DNA from: Pegea sp. RAD2-039
Taxonomy: Eukaryota > Chordata > Thaliacea > Salpida > Salpidae
Reading direction: 5' to 3'
Length of the DNA stretch: 64,000 nt
Assembly (NCBI GenBank): GCA_034620365.1
Contig: JAQGEQ010000363.1
Location: forward strand, 1,550,001 to 1,614,000
Position 1 is the stretch's first letter. Each line of letters starts with the position of its first letter. A model generated the notes under the pieces. It did no database searches. It was not told the DNA's origin and worked only from the letters and a program-made list of their open reading frames with translations. A program made the position numbers and the translations under genes. Shown here in pieces: positions 38,126-51,149 of this stretch.

Positions 38126-41100
38126 CAGAAGGTTGTAAAATTTACACCAATTTTGATATAAAAAATTCTGCTGAGCCATTTGACAAAAATATCCAAAGAT
38201 TTTTACAACGATTGACTTTTTTCTAGTTTCTCTTGTTATGATTTAGAAAACGATTACATCATAAAATCTGGTGTTTTTCAGAAGATGTAACTTATAAAGC
38301 AACAATTAAGCTCTGTGTGCTATACAATAAAAGTCTATAAAGTTTTGAAATTTATGATTTTATGAATTATAATGACTTGGTCAAATTTTTTAAGTTAACA
38401 CAAAAATTCTTATGTAAGATATGTAAGGTATTTTGCAAATTATTTAGCTACAAAGTTTGAAAAAGTGAAAGAATAAATAATTACTTTTCTGTTGCGTTTT
38501 CAAAGTTGAGCTCTGCTTCATATTTACAAATTCATTATTCAAAATACATAACAATTATGAAACTTTAATTTCCTTCTCAGTTTTTGAATTTATATAAAAA
38601 TAAGTTTTTGAAAAAAACTTGAAATTTTTTCATGTTTAATTTGAGAAGTATTTCTGAAATAAATTTTAAGAATGTTAATATGCTAATTTGAATTGATAAG
38701 CTGGTTTGTCAGTGGTTTATATTTATTTTTGTATAGAGTAGTAAAATAAAAAATTACTATGAATAAAAAAATAAATCATTCATTCATAAAATACAAATAT
38801 AAAAAATGTCACTATTATGAATTATTTTAAGTCTTTTTTATATTTAGAAATCAAAAAAAATAAAATTGATGATAAAACGTCGCATTTTATTCAGTTTACC
38901 TAATTATCTAATCAAAATAGAGATCTGATGTTTTCTTAGAAGCAAGAAAAAGTTTCAATTAAGCAAAAGCCTTCAGCTTTTTAGTCTGTTAAGATAATTT
39001 GATTGTTTATAAAAAGTTTGTAGAAAAAAGCTTTTCAAAAATAGAATAAATATTAATGAAAAAAACTGTTAGCTTGCAGTTTTTGTTACTGCAGTTGCTT
39101 TTTAAAATGATCGTTAAGCAAATATCTGCACTTGTTGTTATCCATTAATCGTTACAGCAAATTTATTAAAAATAACAGTTTTTTTAGTTAAGTAGCAATG
39201 CTTGTCATTTATCTGTATTTGTAGAGTCTTTTATCTAACAACACCTTTTAAATTATAACAAACAACCTTTATTTCAGATATTGTTGACTTATAATTAGTA
39301 AAAGTATCAAACACGACTTAATGTACTATATGTTGATGGGTAAGATTTTCTTAATTACACTTTTTCTTCAAAATGTCTTACAGCATTTAAATAACAACTT
39401 AATTATCTACATGAGAAAATGTAAATCTTGTACTTGAAAAACAATTAGATCATCAATTTCATCTTTGACAAAAACCAACAAACAAAATAAGAATTTTGTA
39501 CCTCAAAAGCACTTAGCTTAACTATCTCTTTATAAAAACCTTCGAAGAAAAACATTTTTTAATAACACCTAGCTCCTAATTTGTGAGTTAATTTTTTAAC
39601 TTTGCGTAAATTTAAGTTTACAACTAAAAAGCTTATATATTTTTTGTGAAAATGCTTGCTGAAGATAAATTGAACTAAAAATTTGATATCTTCTGGCGCA
39701 ATATTTTTGAAATGATGATATTTGATTGTCATCTTGCACACGCTATCAGCAACAAAATCGTGAAACAAGGTTTGTGAACTTAAAGTTGGGTAAAATTTTT
39801 ATCATTTCAATAAGAATTTTTATGTGAACTAAAAATATGCTGATACTTTCAAATTTTGTAAACTAATTAAATAAAATTCAAGTCAGATATACCAGCAATA
39901 ATTCATTGTTTCAAGGTTTATAATTTTAAGCAGATAAGCTTAGCGCTAAAAAGTATAATATGAATAATTACTAAAAAAAATCTTTGGTTATTTGGAAGAA
40001 TACAAATCATCATTAAAGCGCTTGTTGTAGCGCGCGTTGCTACCTGATAAGTCCTTCTACTATCCAATATAAGATTTATCGGGAAGTTTCATGTACCAAC
40101 TCTTTATTTTAATGAAAGAGGAGTTTTACAGACCAAGGTACTCAATTAGGTTTTGGTCAAATTTATAAGCGTGGAGTTTGTGCCACCGTTGCTGGCATTT
40201 TAAGTCAAATTCTTATCAAACTGTTAGAAGATCAAAAGTTAGTTTTAACAGTTTAGAAAATTGTAACAAATAATTAAAAAAGTTTAATTTTGTAGGTTAA
40301 GTGATGCACATAAATTTATTTATATCTAGTGTATAGAGATCAAAACATACAAACTTAAATCTAGTTTGGAAATTGTTTTGAAACCCTAACTTTGTTATCA
40401 GATATACATTTTCTAATAGAATTATTAGTGGTTGATGATTAAAATTAACTGAAGCCAATTTTATTCATTTTTTTATAACGAGTAAACTTCAGACTTTGCT
40501 TTGAATTGTTTGATGAACTAAATTAAAACGTGAAAAAAGCTTCCTCATAACTTCCTGCTGTAGATGCAAGTGTAATTCAAACCACTACTGACTCACACTA
40601 CCATTGCATTTCCATGTGAATAAAAAAAATTGAAAAGAACTAGAACTTAATAACCAAAAAGGATACTTCAATTAAATGAATTATGCGATTGAAATGTATA
40701 TTTACTTCTCATAAATAAATATTATGTTTTTTTCAAAGTAATAAAAATAAAAGTTCAGAAAAAATTTGAAGTAATATTTTTAAGCAAAGCTAAAAGAATA
40801 ATTGTTACAAATTAATTACCGTTTCAAGGCATTAAAACACGAGAATAATTGAGTGGATTTCAGCTTAATGCTACTTTTATTTACATTTAATTTCCTTTTG
40901 TAGACCTTATTACGTAGCTCAATTTTTAGAAAGAAGGTAAAAAGAATCTATGTTAACCTTGACACTGGAATACTTGTAACGTTTTTGGTTGGTTATTACT
41001 CTAATCTAAAAGTGAATTTGTCTGTTAATCTAGGATATGACATATTTTCTAATAATCACTATAAAAAGAGGTATCATTTATCTTAGCTATATATAATTAA

Positions 41101-42623
41101 TCAAATAATATTTATTGCAAATTGAGTAAAAATGTCAGTTTCAAAATGTTTTATATTAATAATAATTTATTTTTTATTGATAATAAACTTTTTTGGGGGT
41201 TTATATGAGAATCATTTTGACTGCTTATGTAAACGTTTGTTTAAGTTTTGCAAACTAGAAAAGATATTTTTGTATCATTATAAATTAAAGCAGAAATGCT
41301 TTAAAAGTGGTTTCAATCAGACTAATTTAAGTTTTCATCATTTGATGGCTATTGTTATAAATACTAGATTAACAAAGCTAAATAACAAATCGATCAGCGC
41401 TTCCTTAAAGCTTAAAAGACCTAAAATTTATAATAGCATTCTTTAAAAATCTTCTATTTCTTTATTTAGCTGATTATATCTTGTAAAATTCAAACCTCTT
41501 TTCAAACTAAAATATAAAACCCAAATTTTGTCAGCTCAAATTTCATCAGCAAATACTATTGATAAAAGCTTTAAAAATTTATTTGACAATCATTATCAAA
41601 TAATTTGATTTGAAATTGTCAATTATTTAACTTTTATAACTTTACTAATTATACTTTAAAAATGACATTTTGTCTAAAAAGTTTTAATTTCTTTAAATTG
41701 TTCGTTTCTAAGAATATTTCAAAGAAAAATGTAAACTTGTTGTTTCGTATTTTTAGATTTCAACTTTGTCAGTATAAATGCTAGAGTGCTGTAGCTTTTG
41801 ATATGAAATATATTTAAATGAAATATGTCTGCAAAAATAGAGAAATTTTCGATGCATATGTTGCTGCTGTAAAGCAATAATTTACAGTTTCTATTTCTAT
41901 ATGTAAAATGTCTTTAAATATCTTAATGTAGTCACTTAGAGTTAGTTGTTTTTTCCAATCGATTGATTTAAAATATTATTTTTTCAGCTTAGAGCTTTTT
42001 AGTTCAATTCAAATTATTTAAGGATTTTTTTATTTCGGGCATTTTAGTGTTTTTCTTATGGTGAAAAACTTTAAGCCAGGCAGAACAAGTAAATTTTCAT
42101 TCAAGTTCAAGTAAATGTGAGTTTGTAATTGCCCCAACCATTTAATTAATTGCAGTCAAGCCTTAAATAATTTTTTCATTGCAAGCAAATTACGATAACT
42201 CACAAATAAAGAATCGGAGTAACACAATAGCGTCACCAGGTGGTCACTTGTAGCAACCTAGATAAAACTAGTTAAAATGATTAACTAAACTCATTAGTAA
42301 TAATCAAAGTATTGGATAAAATTTTATTCTATAATATATAAATAAATTTATATACATGATATATTAAATATTATTTTAATATGTCATTACGTCAACTAGT
42401 TTGCATCTATTAAAAAATACTCAGCTCAAACCGGCAGAAAAATAAAAACGTTTTGGAAAATATATTAAATCAAAAAGATATTTCCACAGTAAGTGATTTA
42501 TGAATTTTTTGGCGTGTTGATGGTTGTGTAATTCGAGATATAACTTTAGGTTTCAATTATCAGTAAAGCTAGTACATATCTAGGTGGGCGAAAACTCACT
42601 ATTTACAGATTTACGTGAATTTT
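38126..42623. other. AT-rich DNA between the two repeat copies
   Basis: Mostly featureless. A short piece at about 40016-40260 is GC-richer and reads open for about 40 codons on the plus strand without recognisable content. A candidate small secreted protein at 41132-41446 is listed separately. Confidence 0.5.
41132..41446 (+). CDS. Possible small secreted protein, unrecognised
   Basis: An ATG-started frame of 104 codons in otherwise stop-dense DNA. Residues about 5-22 are strongly hydrophobic, like a signal peptide. The rest is basic, with Cys residues near Asp-Cys-Leu-Cys-Lys, Phe-Cys-Lys and Lys-Cys-Phe. A TATAAAAAG sequence lies about 70 bases upstream of the ATG. I recognise no family. 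In a 64-kb AT-rich window one such frame could occur by chance, so it is only a candidate. Confidence 0.2.
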   Translation: MSVSKCFILIIIYFLLIINFFGGLYENHFDCLCKRLFKFCKLEKIFLYHYKLKQKCFKSGFNQTNLSFHHLMAIVINTRLTKLNNKSISASLKLKRPKIYNSIL

Positions 42624-43548
42624 TTAACGTTTAAGAATTTCAAGACTTATAAGTAAACCAGTTACTGATTGAATAAGTAAAAGTTTGCCTAAATACCAAG
42701 TTATTGGTGAAATACTCTAAATCTGTGTTTTTGTAACTTTTCATTTGTTGGTAAACATATTTATTTATTTATTTATTACAATAAACGCGAAGGATGGTTC
42801 CTGAAAAGAACCTCTAGTCGATAAAGTCCTAAAACTATTAAAAAGTATTTATTTAAACTTGTTTAAAAGTGAATATTTATTACAGTACAAATGAAAACTT
42901 TTTTCAAACTGTTTAATTTAGGATTGATTGATTATTTTATCTTTTTTCTCAACACAAAAGCAGCAGTAAACTATTGGAAATTAAACAGATGTATATAAAC
43001 AAGAAGCACAGACTTTATTTTATCATTGACATAAACATTATTAAGATAATTTTCATCTAAAGATTTTTTTTTAATTAAAGCTTAATTTTCAGACAAATAG
43101 ACATATTAAAAATCTTTTCCTATTCAATTTATCAAGTTAGTATTTTGAATATTTGAAATATGATCATTAGATGCAAACTTCATCAAAAAACTGGAAATTT
43201 TCTGGTGGCAAAACAAATTTTTCTTCATTAGAATCTCTGCCAGCATTATGTGAAAAAAAATTCTTTTCAGCACTGGTTTTAGAGTATTTCTGTATTTCAA
43301 AGGTACTTTAATTGTAGGTTAATTTTCAAGTGTCTGTTAGATTGTAGTCATCTAACTTATATTTCTAAAAATACATCATTGTAGTAAATAAAAACAGGTA
43401 ATCAAATATAAAGATTTTATAGTTTCAAATAAACTTTTTCTTAGATATCATAATAGGCCAACAAATATTTGTTCTAGTAATGAAAAGGTTTGAATAATTG
43501 CATTATATACTTTATGCTTCATTACAATAAACTTAATCTACATTTAAC
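42624..43548 (+). mobile_element. TTAA-bounded repeat, copy 2
   Basis: Second copy of the block at 37198-38125, bounded by TTAA at 42624-42627 and at 43544-43547. The differences from copy 1 include a lost TAA in the poly-T stretch near 43070 and a cluster of changes just after it. The 46-codon frame at 43171-43311 is unchanged in length and sequence as far as I can see. The high identity points to recent mobility or a recent segmental duplication. Confidence 0.7.
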
Positions 43549-46045
43549 AACATGCATGCAACATCAGATCAAGTTATAAGAATTGTCAGAACTATCTTTC
43601 AATCATCTTGTTTTCGAATTTGTAAAACTTTTATTTTAAGTAAAGTAATTTAGTTTTTATTTCAGTTTGATATCATTACTAATTATTGTAATTTCAGATA
43701 GATTTGAATAATTTTATTTGAAAAAAATAAATATTCAATGTAATGTAATTTATGTAATTTTAAATGGTTATTAACAAAGTTGAACATTAAGTAACTTTTT
43801 CTGAAGGTTTACTTTATTCGAAATCCTAATGCTTAGAAGAAATCACAATTAGGTTCTGTAATAGTGTTTCTCAATTACTTTATATCTTTGAATTAAACAG
43901 TTTTTAAATTCGAAATATTCTGGAAAAAACTGTCTATAAAAGCTTTACTTTATTTTGAAGATTTTGTAGAGCCTTACACAATTCAAATTTTGGGATAACC
44001 ATTTATAGAAACTTAGATGAAACCATCTTAAACCAGCAAAACTTTAGTTAATTAAGCAATAGTATAATTAAATTCTATAATAAACTAAAGTAAAATCCTT
44101 ATTTGTTAGTTTGGTAAATTTAAAAGTTAAAAATAATTATTACTATCGTGTTTAAGATATAATTCAAATTATTTGCATTTTTATCAGAACTTTTCTTATA
44201 AAAATCCATGATAGTTAAATAGATGACTAAGCTTATTAACTGTTTATCTCATTGATAAGAGTATAATAACTTTGATAATTTTATAATTATTATGCAGAAC
44301 AAATATTTGATTATTTAGTTAAATAGTTTTAAAATTCCTTATAAAGAATCAGTTATTATAGCATTTAGTAATATTTTTAACTAACATAGTTTACTTATGG
44401 GAAAGTAATTGTATAAATCATTAGCAAAATGCTTTGTTTAGTTTACAAAAGTTTTTTTTTTGTAATTGTAAACTATTGAATGTAATAGTAAACAAAAATT
44501 CAACTTTTCATAAACATTTCTAAACAACTTTATTTTTATTCAAATAAAACAGTTTTAAATTGGTTTGATGAATATATAAACATTTATAAATATCTGCTTA
44601 TTGTATGGACAATTATCACAAGTGAAAAGCACAGTGTGCTTGACCTTAATTTTGGCAAACTTATCCATATAGCATATTATATTACAAATAAAAACTTTAT
44701 CTCATATGAAGATCTAATATTCTAAATAATTTTAACAAATTGATTTAACGTTTTTTTCTCTTATATCTGTTTGTTCATAAATATTTTTGTTGTTTCATTT
44801 CTGTGTCAGTTATTAGATATTTCAAAAATAATGATAATTTCTTAAAAATTGTTAAAGCAAAATCTTTTTAAAGAATTATTTAAATTATTTAAAGAATAAA
44901 GAAAAGCTTTTTAAATGATTTATTTAGCTTCCTAAATCTATATGTTTTATAAAAGATAAAGCTTGATTAGAAGGATGATTTTGTGTTTTATATTGCATCT
45001 AAGTTTTAACATCAATTTTATCTTTACTTGCACATTACATATAAGTTGAATAATTTTAAGTTGTTAAAACTAAAAGTTATTTCTACAATTTTATGTTTGA
45101 AGAAATTTTTAAAAATTCATAAAGTTTAAAACAATATTCTAAATATTTCTAAATATTTTAAAATATCTAAACCTTCAATTGACGTTTCACGGAAATCATA
45201 TTTGATTTTAAAAATCAATTTTTTAAAGCTACTGTGTTTTAATTTTTCTAAATTTTTAAGGTTTTATTTACTTCCTGTTACATCGGTTTTATAAATCTTT
45301 TTATCGCTTAATGATTTAGTATTATAAATAAGTTAAGCGTTTCATCTGTAAGACATCGTTTCAATTTGCTTGAAACATGGAAATTTCCATAAAATAACTG
45401 AGAATAAAGTTCAATTTTTTACTATAAACATTTTTCAACTTTTCAGATGCTACTTCTTTTTACTTGACTTAGCAAAAGCAAAAAACTTGTTTGATAAACA
45501 TTGACAAAGTATTTTCAAATGCTAAAAATGCTGAACTTCAAAAATTGCTTTTACTGACAAATGTTGTTATTTAAAATAAAATCTTTTAAACTAAATTTTA
45601 TAATTTCACTAACAACAATCTTCAAAATTAAAATTTTATTATTATACATTGATGATACAGTAATTTTAAAATCATTATAATCTCTACAAAATTTTAAATT
45701 TTTAACATTCAAAACTTGAAAATATTTTAATAAATTTTAAAAAGTATTCTAAATTTCAAAATTAAATTTATTGTAAATGATGTTTAAAATTTCGACGAAA
45801 TCCACAACCGAGCCACGCCCTTATTTGCTGCAAACTCACCAATTTTGGAGCTTTCTCTGATTGTTACATTTCAAGTACCCCAATTTCCAAACAACTGCGT
45901 CATATAAGTAGCTGTTTAGGAAATCACAGAAATATTAATTTAATAGACAGATGGTTGTAAGAGCCATTTGGTAATCATGTGACCACGTTACGTCATGACG
46001 AGTGCGTGTGTGTGCTAGCGTGCAAAGTGCATGTGACTTGTGCGT
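43549..46045. other. AT-rich spacer upstream of the thymosin gene
   Basis: Featureless AT-rich DNA until about 45780. From there to 46045 composition becomes more balanced, with a TTACGTCA-like site near 45992 and short GTGTGTGTG. This is the likely proximal promoter of the thymosin gene. Confidence 0.55.
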
Positions 46046-46053
46046 TATATATA
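46046..46053 (+). promoter_or_regulatory. TATA box of the beta-thymosin gene
   Basis: TATATATA in an unusually GC-balanced 100-bp setting, followed about 25-30 bases later by a pyrimidine-rich stretch that would be the transcription start and a noncoding first exon ending near 46146. The coding exon lies about 0.9 kb downstream, with splice acceptors available at about 46933 or 47036. Confidence 0.55.
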
Positions 46054-47080
46054 CAGTGATGGGCGGTACTGGCCGGTAGTATCAAGCTAAAGATTCTCAG
46101 GTCCTCTCCTTGACTCTCATCTACTTCAACTGTCTTCTATTTTGGTTTGTAGTTTATTCTTATTTCTAGCATGTGTAATCTATAAAAATAGTTCAAAACC
46201 TTAGTTTAGTTCAGTTTTTTTTTGTGGTTTTTTGTATTGCCTCTTAAAACTCTATTATTTTTAAACTTTTTTTTTTGTCAAAATTTTTTGCAAAATATTA
46301 AAATTTTCTTTTCGATTTATTTGTTTAATTTTAAGTTTTTTGTCGCCAACAATTAGTCGTTACAAATTAGTTTGTCTACTTTGGGTGTGGTTAGTATGTT
46401 TATAATAACGATATTTTGTTCATCGAACGTTTTTGTTTCCTTTAAAAATATTTTAGTTTTCTTTGAATTTTTTCAGTCTCTTCTCTTGAATTTATAATAA
46501 TTTCCTTTTAGCTTATTAATAAATATTTTTTGAAATGTTATTATTACGTTTTTATTTATTATTGGCAAAATAAATATCTATATTGAGTGTTGGAAATAGT
46601 TTATTAACTTGTATTATGAAAAGTTTTATATCATCAATCATTTGATTTTATATTTCTTTTTATTACTGCAATACAAAAGTACTAAATGAAAAAACTTCTT
46701 TATATGGAAATAGTGGTTTTTATTTCATTTTTATTATCCTTATAGAACATTGATTTGTAAAAGATTATTTAAATGAAAGAGTTTATCAAATTGAATAAGT
46801 TTTGAAACTTTTTAATGCAAATCTTGAACAAATGTTGACGTCGTTCTTAGTAAGCTTTCTTACAATTTAATTATAAACGACTCAACCATATGGAGCTTTT
46901 CTTTTTACTTAAGAAAGCAATTTTTGTGTGCAGCTGGTTTGTCTACATCGTGAATTATTTATTTATGTCTGTTATTTGAATGTAAAAGAGAAAAAGAATT
47001 TGAGGATTTTATTTACCAGTTGTACATTTTTGCAGTTTTTAAACATAATTTTGTTGTTAAATTTCTACCAAAGTATCACT

Positions 47081-47601
47081 ATGTCTAATGAAGAGGATAA
47101 AACCAAAGTTCTTTCTGATATCACTCAATTTTCCAAAGAAAATTTGAAGAAAGCTTCCTGCTCCGAAGGAAATAATGCAGTTGCAGGTTTGTATCTACTT
47201 AATCCTCATCTTCTGCATCTTAATTTCTTTGTCATCTCAGGACTTGCTATGGAGCAAACTCTTGCTGGAGTCACCAAATTTTCCAAGGAGCAACTCACTC
47301 ATGTTGAAACAGCAGAAAAAAACACTCTGCCGACACTTGAAGGTAACATTTTATCTCAGTTTTAAAAGTGGAAAAACTAAAGTAACTTGGTCACGTCATT
47401 ATCGTGACTTTTTTAAAACTTTTAATGTAAACAAAAAAGTTTAAAAATTTTGATGAGGTCACTGGTGAGCATTTCACTTAAATATTTCTTCAGTTAGTTT
47501 AAATAAAATTTCAAAAAGTAAAATTTCAAACTTTTAAACAAAATCTAATGAATAAAATTTTTCAAACAGTCATTGATCAAGAGAAGAAGAGTGGATTCTA
47601 A
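47081..47601 (+). CDS. Two-repeat beta-thymosin, actin-binding
   Basis: A 79-residue intracellular protein of the beta-thymosin/WH2 family, which binds monomeric actin. Exons 47081-47186, 47241-47342 and 47570-47601; the first intron is 54 bp. Repeat 1 carries Ile-Thr-Gln-Phe-Ser-Lys-Glu-Asn-Leu-Lys-Lys-Ala at about 14-25. Repeat 2, residues 45-79, carries Val-Thr-Lys-Phe-Ser-Lys-Glu-Gln-Leu, then Glu-Lys-Asn-Thr-Leu-Pro and Ile-Asp-Gln-Glu-Lys. The family hallmark Leu-Lys-Lys-Thr is altered in both (Leu-Lys-Lys-Ala and Leu-Thr-His-Val), and repeat 1 lacks the Asn-Thr-Leu-Pro part. Two to several repeats are normal in invertebrate relatives such as Drosophila ciboulot. The start is the first ATG in a frame open for a further 50 codons upstream. 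ATTAAA at 47746 may be its poly(A) signal. Confidence 0.92.
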
Positions 47602-50600
47602 GAAAAAAAATCTTCCTACTGAACACTCATCCTGATAATCTTCATCTTATAATCTTATTCCAATCTCTACATGTTGTCGTGGTTATAAATAATTTGTCAA
47701 ACACACAAATATATATTCTCATTTTTGTTGTGATCGCTTATTGTTATTAAACCATCGTCTTCAGAGTAAACCTATTTCTGTTTTGAAGTCATGGCTGATA
47801 GTAAGCTCAATTAGAAACATTCTTCAAGATTAAAAATAGAATATCAGCCAAGAGGACAAAAGATAAAATATTGCGACAAAAGTAAATCAAAATAAGATTA
47901 CTTCCTGTTAACAGATCAAATTGAATAGATATGTAGCAGATAAAGAAATGAATATTTTTTATTTATTTCCTCAAAATTATTACCAGCGTTGCAATTAATT
48001 TTTCCTAAAAGTTTGTTCATAGCTTACAATAATCTCTAACAAATTTCAAAAGGCTAAAATCAGTTATAACAAATAAAGCTGATCTACTATTAGAACGTCT
48101 TATAGAAGTTCTTTAATTATTGATTTAAGAAAAGACAAATAATTTCGTTATCTTCGGGCAGAAAAAAATAATTTAATATAACTCCATACGTTGTAGTCAA
48201 TAAAAATCAGTAAATATATATTTCATTTTTAATAAATTTTTATGAAGTTTCAAGGAGTAAAATTTGAAGTAAATCTTTTATATCAACTATGTTTTTTAAG
48301 AAGTCGAAAACTTTTCAAAGAAAAATTACTTCTAAGAACTAATGCAATTTTTTATTTAATAACTGAAGTAAAACTATTTCAGAAAAATATTTATTTTTCA
48401 AATCATTTTTTGGCAATTTTTCAAAAATAGTTTAGATTAGATTGTGCATTTTAATGTCAGTTAGATGAGGAGAGGAAGTGACGTCATGAGCACGATAACT
48501 ATCGTTTTATATAATTGATGATGTCATATATTCATGCTGTTTGAGTTTGAAGCAAGTTGCCTCTAGCGTTATCTAGTATGTTTATAAAAATCTATTTTTC
48601 AAATTTCACAGATTTTTCATTTATTTAAAAAATAAATATTTTTCAATTTTTAAAAGCAAAAATACGAAATTAGAAAATTATTTTCATAATTAGCATTTGC
48701 TTTAGATAGAAAAAATGAATTATAATGTTGTTGTCTGAAATAAATTATTTAAAGAAAACAGAAAACCTGTTCAAGCAACATATTGTTTCTGAAGAAAAAT
48801 CCGGTTATAAATAAAACATCAATTTGTATATTTCTCCATATTTTCTTCTAACATTTTCTATTAATTTTTCAATAAAAAACAAATAATCTTAAAAATGTGT
48901 GGATTTTTGACAACCTTTTAAAGTAAAAAGCCTTTTTAGATCGTATTACAAATAAGATGAAAATACAAGTAACCTATTTTTAGTAAAATGATTCATAACT
49001 ATTAAATCTTAAAACTATTGTTTATACTTTAGGTAGAAATTTTAAAAATTGTTGCGAATAAACAAAGCAGATGTAATTTTGTTAAAATTTAATAACAAAA
49101 TATTAATTTAAGTTTTAAAGCTGCTTTTAGGGCTTTCAGTCAAACGATTATTATGAGATTTTAGTTTTTAAATTCTTTATATACTCACTTTTCTAATAAT
49201 ATTAACAAACAGTGGTTATCCCCATCATATTAGTTTCAACAAACTTCTATAGACGTGCTGTTCTAACCAAAGATAGCAAACAAGTAGCTTCTGTATAGCA
49301 GTAAAGTATTTTAACGCATGTGTAAATGTGATTTGAACGTTATGCATATCACTAGTTCATTCTGTATTTAACCATTAATTTGCTCGTCGTTGCTATTCGC
49401 TTTTTACATTTGAGTAGATTTCTCTTAGGGACTTATTATCATTACAATCTGTTCGATTGTATAACTTTTTATTGGGTGTTTTTTGCCAGCTATTTTGGCT
49501 TGTTGGAGTTTGGTTCAGTTAAAGTTCAGTAACAGTTTCTTTTGCTATAAAAAGTATAGATTTTAATAAGTACTTATTAGTTTTTGCACGATAACACAGT
49601 CTTTTTCATAAGAAAAGAAGAAATCGATAAAATATCAAAACTAGGCAAGCTGTTCGTAGACCCAAATAGTCGGAAGGTATAAAGTGGCGTCACTGGAAGA
49701 AATTTTTTACAGTTTTCTTAAAAAATTGTGTCCCGGATGGGGTTGAGGAGGAGGAACCAACTGTACTTGCTAATTGTACAAGAAAAACATTCATATAACA
49801 AATGCATAGATGTCAAACATATAGAAGCTGAAGCGACGCCGGAATGTAAAGAAATTAAATGAAATATTTTCAAATCATCTACGACGAACTGAAAAGCAGA
49901 GGCCAAATCGATTCCTGAAAGATTGTTGATCCACTTTGGTACATCTAGCCAAAGACTATGAGTTTGAGAGTTCCGACAGCAGAACACAAAGATCAGGGAT
50001 TGATTTATAGAAGGATTATTCTCATTAGAGATGAGGCAGCAATTGTTCGAGGGTGAAACTTCAACATTAGAAGAGATGTTTTATCAAGCGGGACACCTGA
50101 GGATATTCAGTGGAACAACTTTTCCTGTGGTGCTGGCAGATCGGTTAAAGCTGCAGAAAAAGCATTCAATGAAAGTCAAGGATGAGGAACAAGCAGAACC
50201 GACAGTAGCGGTCATGAAAGGAGTTTGTTTGAAATGTGGAGGTAGCATGACTTATGATTTAAAAATATTGAGCTGGTTGAAGTTGGTGTTTTGAATTGGG
50301 AAAAGGGGCATTGTAGCAAAGTATGCAGTCATATTATTTTGTGTCTGCTGTATATGGTTTCTTATCTACAACCATTCATTATTCCATAAATAAATTAAAC
50401 ATTTCTGTAAATATATAAAATAGTTTGCTTGGTCTGTGTAAATTTCAAAATATTTCAATTTAAATTATAAAACTTTCAAGCTGAAAAAATTCAGAATAAA
50501 AAAATAATCAACTTAGATCTTTTTTAAAGCAATAATAAAATAAAAAACTGTTATAAATTTCAGTTAATAGCTACTTTTTAAATAAACGATCAAAGTTATA

Positions 50601-51149
50601 ACTTTTAAATAACTGTTGCAGGTTTTAAATGGTAACTCAAAAAATTATATTGATTAAAAAAAGTCAAATTAGAAAAAAATGTAATGTATGTCCAAACTCC
50701 TAAAGTGAAATAAGCCATAAAGAGTTTCGTAGTAGAAGTTTGTTTATTCATGTGTAAAGCATTGAACTTAGCTTTGTTCATAACCCATGCTTGCAGTTTG
50801 TAGTTAGTGTTTTGCTTTATCTTTGTAATAACTTTATTATTTTTAGATATTTTGATATATTCTTTTTAAAAACATTAGTGTATTGGATATTATTATAATT
50901 ACTCTTTTATTTGTGTTTTGAAACATATTATCTTAAATTACTTTTGTTGTTTTTTTCTAATAATATAAACAATATGAATGTTTGGTAAGATGAAATTTGT
51001 TTTATTTTCTGCAAATTTTATAATTATTAAATAATTGAAAATTAAACTTTGATAAGTTTAAAGTAGTTTATGCAGAGCTGAAACTATCATAAAGTAAATT
51101 TTGTATTTCAGATTTCTATTGATTTCTTAAACCATTGAATAAATCTTAA
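47602..51149. other. Spacer with an exon-like GC-richer block
   Basis: AT-rich DNA apart from 49720-50295, which is distinctly GC-richer and looks like coding sequence in broken frames, with a 78-codon open piece ending near 50294. I cannot name the family. A TGACGTCA is at 48479. Nothing else was recognised. Confidence 0.5.
49720..50295 (+). pseudogene. Unidentified exon-like relic
   Basis: Codon-like, GC-richer sequence with stop codons in each plus frame before 50030, then an open frame from the AG at about 50030. The peptide ends with Val-Cys-Leu-Lys-Cys-Gly-Gly, a possible half zinc-finger. On the minus strand 49718-49987 is also open. It could be a decayed mobile-element gene or a captured exon. 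The strand is a guess. Confidence 0.3.
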
